A stretch of 64,000 nucleotides of DNA. It comes from Bretschneidera sinensis. Lineage: Eukaryota; Streptophyta; Magnoliopsida; Brassicales; Akaniaceae. The stretch spans positions 19,843,001-19,907,000 of the forward strand of contig CM043698.1 of NCBI GenBank assembly GCA_023935145.1. The letters are read 5' to 3'. Positions 11,099 through 21,032 of this stretch are shown here, piece after piece (position 1 is the stretch's first letter; the number at the start of each line of letters is the position of its first letter). Below the pieces are notes generated by a model. It was given only the letters and a program-made list of their open reading frames with translations. It was not told the origin of the DNA and searched no databases. The translations under genes and the position numbers were made by a program.

Positions 11099-14000
11099 AT
11101 GAGAGCACAGAGGAGGCCGATCCACGCGGTTTCGACATGGGTGAGGAGACAGCCGCCGAAAGTGAAGGCTTTTTTGGCGGTGGTGGCGGGGATGGCGGCG
11201 CTGGTTTTGCTCCGATTCATCGTGCACGACCACGACAACCTCTTCGTTGCCGCCGAGGCTGTTCACTCCATTGGAATCTCTGTGCTCATCTACAAGCTCA
11301 TGAAGGAGAAGACTTGCGCTGGTAAAAGTTGTGATTTTTTAAGGGATTTTATTCGTTGTTTCGTAGGTTTGCTTTCCCATATTGGGAATTGTTGAATTCC
11401 CCCCCTTTTTTTATAGAACAGGTAAATGTTGTATTGGGTGTTTTAAGATTGCAAGTTGTTCTTTTTTGGGGGAATTAAAAGTGTTAATGGATTCATTGAA
11501 TATTTGTTTTGGTTGCTTTTTTGCCCCTTTTTCTTGTTTTCTTGGTTTTGTGAATTGGGCTTTGTGTTTCCTTTGGTTTTGATCAATATGTATTTTTGGA
11601 GAGATTTTTCTTTGTGTGTTTATTGGTGTGGTAGAAAGAAATAAAAATTGAGTCTTTTAAGACTTTATTTTGTAATATGGACTCACTATTATAAACCCTT
11701 TATTAAATTATGCCAAATGGAACGCATTTTTTATTCAATTGTTCTTTGAATGGTTTGCAGGACTATCACTGAAATCCCAGGAACTGACGGCTATGTTTTT
11801 AGCTGTTAGGCTGTACTGCAGCTTTGTTATGGAATATGATATACACACACTACTCGATTTGTCTACGTTTGTTACGACTCTCTGGGTTATTTATATGATC
11901 CGTTTCAGATTGAGGTCTAGTTACATGGAGGACAAAGACAATTTTGCTATATATTATGTGGTAAGTTGTCCATCATTTATATGCAGTAGTATCTGCTAAG
12001 TATCAATCCTAAACTTTGTGGACTGAGATTCAGCTCCGCTTCTTGTGCTTCATATTGAGCTACGAGTATAGATGGTTAAAATGTTTGCATTGTGTAACAC
12101 AAGGACATTTCAACCATGTTTGGAGAGTCATTTAAGCCAACTTAAAGCAAGCTGACTTAAATGACAACAGGACAAATTTTGCCACCTTGTCATTTAAGCC
12201 AACTTGCTTTAAGTTGGCTTAAATGATTCTCCAAACATGGCCTTCATTGAATTGATAATAATGTTACTCATAGGTGTTGAGTTGAGAAAGTTTATTTGTT
12301 TAGTATAATTGAATTTCGTGGCTATCAAAGTCCAGGATCTAAAACTGGAAAGGAATTGTAGGCATTTTAGGGACATGTCTATTTAGATAAATAAACAATT
12401 CTTCATTTACTGGTGGTACTCTCTGGAATTATTTGTGAATTTTTGAGTTCTCTTGTTATTGTGTCGCAATTATTAATGTAAGTATGTGCATGATGCGGTA
12501 AAATTCTGCTAAATCGGATAAGTTAAAATTGGTGGAATTTTTTTTGGGAGCATTCGAAATACGTCTGATTTGGAAGAAGTATTTCTTTCCCCTTTTTGGT
12601 GGGTCGGGAGGGGAGTGCTACTAAACGCACCCATAAAGTTCTCTGTGCGTTCCTAAATTACTAGATGTTCTCTTTGTGCATCCTTTTTGTGGACACTACT
12701 GCAGCTTTTTTGGGGTTGGAAATCCAAATTATAGGCTGTTAGTTTGGCAGTTAGAAGTTTAAATCAACATGATAATTAAGAAATCTTCCAAGGACCATGC
12801 TTTTGATCATAGTATTTTTATTTGTCTATATGCTTACTGCCTACCTAACAACGGTTTTGAAAAATGCCTGTCAAAGCCCTTTCAGTATTCTGATTGTTAT
12901 GAGGTGATTACTTTAAGTTGGACGTAGTGATATTGTTTTATTTGCATCTTGCCATTGTTCCCTTTGTTTTTCGGGGACCAAAGAAAAGGTTGAGTGTAGG
13001 GATGGCATTTCCTGCCATTTATTTGTTTTGTCAATTGACACACTCCTTTGTTTTAATCGAATGCTCTCTTCATGATTTCTTGTCTTGTACGATGAAGTTT
13101 GGCCAGCCTTGTAACTGTTTTAGATTTTCTTCACTCAATTTAATCACTGGTATGTATTGAATTTAACAACTATAGAAGCTCCTTTCTACTCTTCATTTGT
13201 GTTCAGTTTAGTGATATTTTGTGGAAAACCGAACCTATGCAACCAAAAAATGTATATTTTCTAAAATTTTAGCCATTTAAGTTGGGTCAAATGCGTAATA
13301 ACTTTCTTTCATGATCAGCTGGATTCATATTTTAAGAACAATAGGTTTCTTTCTTTCTATCAAAAGTAACGACTTTGCTTTTGGATTTGGTTGCAGGTCA
13401 TACCTTGTGCTTTATTAGCTCTGTTTATTCATCCATCTACTTCACATCATATATTAAACAGGATTTTCTGGGCATTCTGTGTATATTTGGAAGCAGTATC
13501 TGTACTACCTCAGTTGCGGGTCATGCAGAACACAAAGGTGCAATTTAATTGAATGGACTGCATACACTTTTATGAGGTTTAATAAAATTTTGACCAACTA
13601 TCACTGCTTTCTTCAATAATGAATCTGTTTTCCTCTTTCAGATTGTTGAGCCATTCACAGCTCATTATGTCTTTGCACTGGGAGTGGCAAGGTTCCTAAG
13701 CTGTGCTCACTGGGTTCTACAGGTTTGATCGCATAGAGTTGAATTTACATACTCCGTAGTTGGTTTAAGACGGATTTATAATTTGTATATAGCCTTTTGT
13801 ATTTTTTTTTGTTTTTCTGTTTTATTCTTTAAATTATTTTGTGGTACATTGGCGGGGAAGGGTATCGAACCTGGGTCTCGTGTGTATATAGCATTCATCG
13901 AATCAAGTACTTTTGTCAGCATTGATCACATAATGTTTGCTGATGGCCGGCAGTGTACTTTCATTTGAAATTGGCCTGAATTATTTATTTTTTAGCGTGT

Positions 14001-14253
14001 AATTTATCTTGTGGATGCTCTAGATAGGTTGAGTCTGCACCATGAAGAGATATAAAGATAGACAGCATATTGTGTTGGGAGGAGACAGCGATCATCAATG
14101 TGATTGCATTTTACAAGAACAGTCCAAAGAATAGCATTAGGACTAATATTATTTTTTTACATGTGTAGCTCTTTGGTTGGTTAATATATTATGTCACAGG
14201 AAAATTTTATATAGCGAATAGCAGTTGATATTGTTACTGAATTTGTGTGGCTG

Positions 14254-14309
<56 letters not shown>

Positions 14310-14696
14310 TGTGGCTGCTTTTATTACTGCAATTTATTATAGGATACTTGGTGATTGCATATAGAGTTTGCCATTAATGCATATTGTTTCTTCACTTTTA
14401 ACAGGTTCTAGATACTCGTGGGCACTTGCTGGTAGCACTAGGTTATGGATTATGGCCTTCTATGGTTCTTATTTCAGAAATTGTTCAAACTTTTATCTTA
14501 GCAGACTTCTGTTACTACTATGTCAAAAGGTTTGTTGCAAAATCTTAAACGTTTTTCTTTTATTTTTCCATAAAAATCTCATCAAACTTCATTTGATATT
14601 TGCTTTCCAAATTTTTTATTTTGTGATAATTGGTCTTCGCTGTGCAGTGTTTTCGGAGGACAGCTTGTCCTTCGTCTCCCCTCTGGAGTGGTGTAA
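11099..14696 (+). CDS. ERD2/KDEL-receptor family protein (ERD2-related), six exons
   Basis: Multi-pass membrane protein of the ER-lumen protein-retaining receptor family. Exons 11099-11321, 11761-11960, 13397-13537, 13642-13722, 14405-14529 and 14648-14696 join in phase (819 nt, 272 aa), all with GT-AG introns. Visible family blocks are AEAVHSIGISVLIYKLMKEK, GLSLKSQELTAMFLAVRLYC, the DIHTLLDLSTFVTTLWVIYM helix, RIFWAFCVYLEAVSVLPQLR, EPFTAHYVFALGVARFLSCA and ILADFCYYYVKS. Compared with canonical ERD2 (about 215 aa) it has an N-terminal extension of about 50 residues with a basic stretch and an extra hydrophobic segment. This marks the longer ERD2-related subgroup, whose ligand role is less established than that of ERD2 itself. 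The C-terminus, LVLRLPSGVV, differs from typical ERD2. The fold and family are clear; retrieval of KDEL/HDEL proteins is inferred only from the family. Confidence 0.93.
12114..12240. repeat. Foldback (inverted-repeat) MITE-like element in ERD2-like intron 2
   Basis: Near-perfect inverted arms run CCATGTTTGGAGAGTCATTT on the left and AAATGATTCTCCAAACATGG on the right, continuing inward through AAGCCAACTTAAAGCAAG and its complement. Each arm is about 50-60 bp around a short loop near 12170-12190. The transcript could form a long hairpin. The structure fits a small MITE; a target duplication is not certain (TTCA occurs on both sides). Confidence 0.85.
14255..14306. repeat. (TA)n microsatellite in ERD2-like intron 4
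   Basis: About 50 bp of TA repeats, flanked on both sides by the same TTTGTGTGGCTGCT word. Confidence 0.95.
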
Positions 14697-15535
14697 CTGA
14701 AGATCCCCTTTTCTGTGTTTGATAAGCTCACTGGCATTAAATTGACACAATCTAGGCAATTTGGCTGGTTGTGCTATAAGTTCCCTTTTTCACTCGCCAC
14801 ATGATTCTGTTTCTAACGCAGCCATGACTGGAAGTCGGTGGGTTTGTAAATTTGGGAATGCAGAAAACTTTGGATGGACCTTTTTTTCTTCTGTTAAGTC
14901 TAATCTTTTTCTTATTATCACTTAAATTATAGACTTGTTCTTATATCTTTGATGTACTAATAGACCACGAATGGTTAATATTGTTGCTCAAATGAACGGG
15001 AGTTCTTGTATGAATACTCAGTAAATCCATTTAGTTTCTTCTTTTAAGTTGTTTTGAAGCTTTACTGATTTCATCCACAGGACAGAAAAAAAGGAAAAAA
15101 AAAAGAAGCTTAAACTGGTATTTGTACATTTGAAACCATGGTTTCCTTTTTAACAGATTTTCTCAATGCAGCCGTCATCCTTCTTAATCAATTGGAACCT
15201 TGTGGTTTCTGTTGTTGATTGAGTAGAACTGTGAAGAAAGAGTAGGAAGTGATTGAAATTAATGTTTGTGTTGGGGTTGGTTCGTGTGTATTAGAAGAGG
15301 AGAGAGAACCATTCTCCTAATGAACAGAGGCCCATGATTTGCTATAAGGTTTAACCGTTTTAATTGTTTCTTGTAAATATCTCTTCTTCATATATATGTA
15401 CAATCTCTTCTTCATATTTCTCCTTCGATATCGGACTTTAAGCCCAAGGGATCAAGAGTTAAAAATGGGATCCTCTTTAGATTTTAGGTTTGATATCACC
15501 ATTACAAGTAAAAATTAACTACATCTGTTAGACCA
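14697..15535. other. 3' flank of the ERD2-like gene
   Basis: Non-coding. It probably holds the 3' UTR and terminator, then unremarkable sequence up to the gypsy-like LTR. No further gene was seen. Confidence 0.45.
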
Positions 15536-16372
15536 ATCGGGAGACGTTTCGACTTATATTCCTATTAATGTAATTTTCATTACAGATAAACAAATATTCT
15601 TATCCACAGATCAACCCTTTGAGCGAAATGCGGCAGAGTATATAAATATCTTTTTATATATATGTACAATATCTCTTTAAAGTAGAAAGGCCAAGTCCTC
15701 CACTGCTGTCAGTAGAAACGAAAAATATGTTGAACCTGCCTGCTATGAAGACGCCTTAATTGACCGGCGACAACCTTCCAACTCTTCAGCCTCCAAGGCG
15801 AAAGCTTCTAACTTACCGTCAAGTCGAACTGAAAGCTTAATTTTTTTGAAAAAAGAAGCAACATTACCATTCAGAATTGATAATGAAAACAAATATCAAA
15901 GTCAGATTTTATCATTTATTAAATAGAGTTTTTAAAGTTTAGACATATAACAATATGAGAAAAGAAGAAAGGGTTTTAGTTTTCTTGTTTTTACGTTTTA
16001 TTAAGTTTATTTTTTAAGTTTTAATTGGCTTTTCTATCAAAGATTGACATCTGACAATCCTCAATGGCATAAAAGTATTTACATCAATGATAAAATGATA
16101 ATCTTATTCATCTCAAGCCCTATAAATAAAGGATTTTCTTAATGATAATTCATTCATAACCATCTTTCATTACTTTCCTCTCTTCACTTCCTAGTCTGAG
16201 GGTTCTCCTTGAAGTAAAATACTTCGAGTCGGCTTCCTTTTCAGATATCTCAAATCCAATTCAAATCAAACTAATCCAAAGTATTATACACACAAGCGAA
16301 CTAGACCCGACCCGACCCCAACAATCGATTTGACCAGACTTGGATAGGCCAGACCAATTTTCGACATTAACA
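15536..16372 (+). repeat. Probable 5' LTR of a gypsy-like element
   Basis: The segment starts TGTTAGACC and ends GACATTAACA, so its ends are inverted TGTTA/TAACA. A TATAAATA box lies at 16121-16128, as expected for a U3/R boundary. It is followed after three bases by a primer-binding-like TTGGCGTCGTCCATGGG, typical of plant gypsy elements. No matching 3' LTR was found in the window, so the boundaries are inferred from the terminal motif alone. Confidence 0.45.
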
Positions 16373-17600
16373 AAATTGGCGTCGTCCATGGGAAATATAA
16401 ATTATATGTTCAAGAAAAAACTATGGGACAACGAAGTATTGTCCAAACAACCTTTGAGGTCAACTCATTCGAGTTACCGCCACCACCATCTCTGATGGAA
16501 GGGCAAAACCCTCATAATGCCTCGAAAAGTCATACTCAACCCAGGGTAAACGAAAAGGGGACCCCGCACAATCAACAAGCTTCATCACATTCAAACCAGG
16601 TGATCCAAGGAGAAGCCTGTGAGACATATCTGAACACTCTTGTCAGTAGAGTTGAATGCATCACTCTTTAATGTTGATTCGAAGAGTTAGTCGCACATTT
16701 CATCCGGTCCGAATCAAACAAAACAAGGCACCACCAATCCCCAGTTCGAACTGCCAATACCTTTCGAAGGACCACCAAGGTGGTACCTTAGAACTCAAAC
16801 ATCTGACCCGAAGAGGTGAGTTCAGGCCTAAGGCACGGTCCACTTACACGAGGCAAAAACCGAGGATGTCCTTTGGAAAAAGGTAAACCGAGTTGACGAA
16901 GCCTTCGACTCTTAGTTCAAGACGACGAGTCCATCTTAAACTCTCACCCATCCAAGAAACAGCAAGAACAAGACAAATCCGAAATGAGCAAGTAGACCTA
17001 CAAGCAACCCCTTCTTCCAAGAACACAATAATGAAAAAGTTACTACAAATTTCAAAATACCTCACATAGAGCCTTATACCCAAAAAATGTCCCATAGACC
17101 ACTTCGAAACTTTAAAATCTTTAATGTTCCTCCATAGCCATTTAGAGGCGACTATGTATCGTTCATTTCCAATAACAAGAGGCACCAAGAACATGGCTCT
17201 CTCGGTTACCTTCTAGATATATAAAATTGTTTGACGATCTCAACAAATAGTTTGCTACACATTTCTTTAGTAGTTGAGGTCCCAAAAGGACTCTTGAGGG
17301 TTTGTTGAGTATAACTCAGCATATGTAAGAGATCCTTCGTGACTACATCTCACGATTCACTTCGGCCATAGTACAAATCAGAGACCTAGTTCAAAAAGTC
17401 GCTATAATGGCCGCCATGGTACAAATTAGAGACCTAGTTCAGAAAGTCACCATAATGGACTCTGTCAATGGTATCCGAGCCTCAGACTTCGACCACTATC
17501 TCTTAAAGAACCACATGCCGACCATGTCAGCCCTCCTCGCCAAGGCTAACAAGTTCATGATCGCGAAAAAGGACCGAACTTTCCGCCAACAATAAAAAAA
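16373..17600 (+). mobile_element. Ty3/gypsy-like gag remnant
   Basis: Gag-like sequence follows the primer-binding-like site. The first open piece (16423-16671) is a low-complexity N-terminal gag region. Coding similarity then breaks through frameshifts and stops. A recognisable capsid C-terminal block lies at 17340-17590, where a pattern like VQIRDLVQKV...ASDFDHYLLKNHMPTMSALL matches the usual retrotransposon gag layout. A 48-bp (16-codon) tandem duplication is present at 17371-17466. No protease, RT or integrase was seen and no 3' LTR, so this is a truncated, dead copy. Confidence 0.6.
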
Positions 17601-17639
17601 AGACCAATAATACAATGTGAAGAGATTTTGGAAAGTGCA

Positions 17640-19385
17640 AAATCAATTAGAAAAGAGAGGAGAGAACGAGGGAAGAATGGAAAAGAGAGGAGAGCAGGGA
17701 ACTAAAACAATTATTTTAAAATAACATTTAGAATTACAATTAAAATATATTATACAAGCTTTTTTTAATTATTAAAATATATTATGTTATTATTATTATA
17801 TTATAATAATGTTATCATTAAGATGGATTATTATTAAACTTATAAATAAATAAAAATGTTATTTTAAAGCATAGGGGGAATTTTTTCTTTCTACTTAGTT
17901 ACCCTACGTTTATAACAATTCTATACCTCAACCAATATGACAATACTAGGATAAATTTAATCAATCTTATGAACGAGATAAAAGTATTACCACTTTAATC
18001 TATTCGATAATCCCGAGTAAATTTTGTCCACGAACCAAACGGGCTTTAAGATTAGAAAGTGTCACAAGCACATCAAGAATCCTAAAGACAGAACAATGGA
18101 ACTCCAACATATCAGATTTCCAAAATCCAAAGGGTTGGCCAGTAAAATAAAAAACTTACCCAAAAAAAAAGATAACTTCAAATAAAGAAACGAACATCAA
18201 AGAACAAGACAACAAGCAATGAACAGACACCACATCCCCAAGAATAGCCTAAGCTTCAAAGTAAATGATTATCGTAACAAACAGATACAAGAAACTGAAA
18301 CAAAAGTCATTGAGCAGTATTTAGACCTTTGAGGAAGCCCAACATATTATATGTTCTCTTGGACTAAAACCTCAATATCATTAAATATAACACTAAAAGA
18401 AACAAGAAAAAAGAGATAAAAGCTTAGCCTAGCACAAAATAAGGATAGGTGAAGACTTCAACATGTTGTGTTTTTTGTGAATTCTCTTTACCAAATATTC
18501 CCTTTGAAATAACATGATAGCAAATAAACACCACAATACAAATAATCTAAGAGTCAAAACATTGTAAAAACCTGTAGCATATATCTAAAAACCCCACAAG
18601 GATCCTAAAGAAAAACACAACCATACAGAAAAGATGAAATCCGATTCAAAAAAGAAAAACTAATTTCATTATGCAGCAACATATTCTCCAAAATAAATAA
18701 ATAAATATCACATATAACCAACTTGCTTAAAACGAAATGAAACATTTCAAATATTTATATCAAATTCACAAAAAGACCTTAAAAAAGAAAATATATATTC
18801 CTCAGGGTAAATGTCAATTATTACATTAATTTTTTTTAAATAACCACTAAATGATAGGATCAACCACTCAGTCACAGGAAATAATTAGACTTGAAAAAAC
18901 TCAAAGCAATCTTAAAAAGATGGGTTAGAACAAGAAAATGGTAAACTTTAAGTCCACCGTGTCTACATCCTTCAGAAGTCTATCAACACCTGACTGCAAT
19001 GATAAAGGAAATAATTCTTATTGCCAAGAAAGGAAACAACCAACCAAACTCAAAGCAGAGAAAAAGTTAGAAGAGATTCCCAAATGATGAGTTTGAACCG
19101 AAAGAATAGTAATTCTTATATCCAACGTATCAGGCTTATGAAGAAATCTCTATCACCACCCAACAGAAAAACACATTGCTATGAAAGGAAACATAAAGCT
19201 TATTATAACCTAGGTCAGATAACACCAACTAAAGAAAGAACAAAAGCAAAGCATACATGAGGCAATCATTTTTGGTGGTGCCCCCTAAATATTTCCTTTT
19301 AACCCTACCGAACTTGGAAACAAATACAACCGACGATGTACCATAAAACACAATAAAAAAGATCTTAAAAAATACGGACACCCTT
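17640..19385. other. A-rich non-coding block, first part
   Basis: No protein-coding gene was recognised. 17700-18046 resembles, in inverted orientation, the MITE at 30580 (shared GTTTGGTTC-(A/G)-GACAAAATT end). From about 18060 on, the sequence is A-rich and shares segments with 21400-24000: for example, AAGAATAGCCTAAGCTTCAA near 18240 recurs with one change near 23670. Confidence 0.5.
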
Positions 19386-19394
19386 TTAAAAAAT
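19386..19394 (+). repeat. Left 9-bp target-site duplication of the Pack-MULE
   Basis: TTAAAAAAT, identical to 21024-21032. Confidence 0.85.
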
Positions 19395-21023
19395 GAGTAA
19401 ATGTCTATTTGGTCTCTAAGGTTTATACTTAATCACAATTGAGTCTTTGTGGTTTCAATTTGAACAATGGGATCCCTAACTTGTCAAAATCAATTGGGTC
19501 CCAAACACATGACATCGTAAAAAAAACTATCGACACACATAAAAAAGACCAAAATACCAATTATACCCCCAATCCCCAAATATGCTTAGACTTTCCCTCA
19601 CTTTCTTGGCTTCCAAACAGTCCAATACATAATGGAATCCCACCTCTGTTTCAACTTTCTTCTTCCTCTTCAACCTAACGTTGTCCCAGAGTTGACAACC
19701 ATCCCACCACTTCCCTCCCTATCAACCCTCTTCAGAATCTTCGGTGCCACCGGGCAAAGCGAGGACAACGCGACCGAACCCAACGACCCCAATGGGCTCA
19801 GTGAACGCAGTATGGGCACATCCAAAAGTGAAATTGCATAGAGTGATAGAAGGTGAAGAGATCTGTAAGCTTAAAGAGTCGCGATAGAGGCGAGCGATCA
19901 AGCTTCTGTCACCGTAGGCATAGTAAAAAGGAGGGTAAGGGAAAGAATCACAATCCAAGGTCTCAATGGCATCGAGACTGCAACGGGAGATGCCGTAGAG
20001 GTCTGAGGCGGAGGGGATGGAGGAATGGGCGGCAGAGCAAGCGAAAGATTTGCTTGGGATTGGGGGGCGGAGTAAAAGTTGGGATTGCGGATGGTGCAGA
20101 GGTTGACGGGGGTATTGGGTGATGTTGGTTTTGATTCACAAAGGATGCAATCGAACGGGTGACGAGGGAACCAGACAAGGTCATTTTCGATGTCGAGGTA
20201 GAGGGAGATTGTGGACGAGCCAAGGATGAAAGAGAGAGTGTAGTCGCTACCAAAGGAAAGAGGGAGGGAGACTTGCCAATGGTTATGGTGGCGATGATGA
20301 TGATGGTGGAAGCGGGTAGTGGAGCAGTTAGAGATGGATTTGAGAAGGTGGTGGGTTGTGGTGAATTGGGTCTTTGATAGAGAATGGGTAAGAGGGAAAA
20401 ATATTGATTTATGGTAATGTTACGTTGAGAGAGAGAGTTTGAATTTTATTCAAAGAGACAGAGAGAGAGGGGAAGGGGTTGAAGGAGGACAAGGCTCTGT
20501 GGTGGCTGGAGTGGTGTTGGAGGGTGGTGGTGAAGTAGTGATCGAGGGCGATGGTGAAGTGGTGGCTGGAGTCGGTGGCATGGCAAAGGGAGTTTTACTT
20601 TAACCCAGTGTCTCAATTCTTGGGTTGCACACAAGAAATTTGAACCCACCTCAAAGAAATCCAATTCCTCTTGCAAGAACTGCAACTAACATACCAGGGA
20701 AATCGAAGCAAATGCCATTACTGCAGGACTTTGAGATGGAAATTGGCCCATGGATTACTGGTTCCCTATATCAGATAGTTCAAAGGGGTTTGCTTTGAAG
20801 GGGGCCTAATCAGACTGACTAAGTTGGGTTTGAGTAGAAAAAGGTATTACTGGGTAATTTTGATATTTTACGTGTGTTTTGTTAGTTTTTTTAGGTCATC
20901 ACGATTCTGGAACCAAATTGTTATGTTTTTGATAAATTAAAGACTCGATTGTTCAAATTAAAATAAAAAAAAACCCAATTATAATTAGGTCCAAACTTTA
21001 AAGATCAAAATAGACATTTACCC
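19395..21023. mobile_element. Pack-MULE (non-autonomous Mutator-like element) carrying a gene fragment
   Basis: Long terminal inverted repeats: the left end opens GAGTAAATGTCTATTTGG and the right end, read on the minus strand, GGGTAAATGTCTATTTTG. Similarity continues inward for roughly 180 bp (left about 19395-19575, right about 20845-21023). A perfect 9-bp direct repeat, TTAAAAAAT, flanks the element, as expected for Mutator-like transposition. No transposase is present. The interior is GC-richer than its surroundings and holds a rearranged aspartyl-protease fragment plus a CT-rich segment (20460-20700) of unknown source. TIRs, a 9-bp duplication and captured gene sequence together define a Pack-MULE. 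Confidence 0.88.
19670..20440 (-). pseudogene. Captured fragment of a pepsin-like (A1) aspartyl protease gene
   Basis: Read on the minus strand from about 20440 down, the fragment shows the order of a plant nepenthesin/At4g16563-like protease. It has an N-terminal stretch near LTHSLSKTQF and HHLLKSISNCS, a His-rich segment, SLPLSFGSDYTLSFILG, and the first catalytic-loop region with FPRHPFDCILCESK. After one frame change come DCDSFPYPPFYYAYGDRSLI and FTFGCAHTAFTEPIG. The first catalytic motif, normally DTGS, reads DIEN, so the active site is lost. After the GFGR region the sequence jumps directly, in another frame, to a downstream block with GGMVVNSGTT, the second active-site region (normally VDSGTT). 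The intervening part of the gene is deleted. The rest of the C-terminus is absent. It is dead as a protease; any transcript would act, if at all, as RNA. Confidence 0.8.
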
Positions 21024-21032
21024 TTAAAAAAT
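21024..21032 (+). repeat. Right 9-bp target-site duplication of the Pack-MULE
   Basis: TTAAAAAAT, identical to 19386-19394. Confidence 0.85.

Noticed and set aside
19853..20377. Plus-strand open frames across the Pack-MULE interior
   Set aside because: They are shadows of the minus-strand protease fragment; the Gly/Arg-rich wording results from its complement.
20446..20685. 79-codon Pro/His/Leu-rich minus-strand frame next to the protease fragment
   Set aside because: Low-complexity CT-rich sequence; I could not tie it to the protease or another family, so it is mentioned only as part of the Pack-MULE interior.
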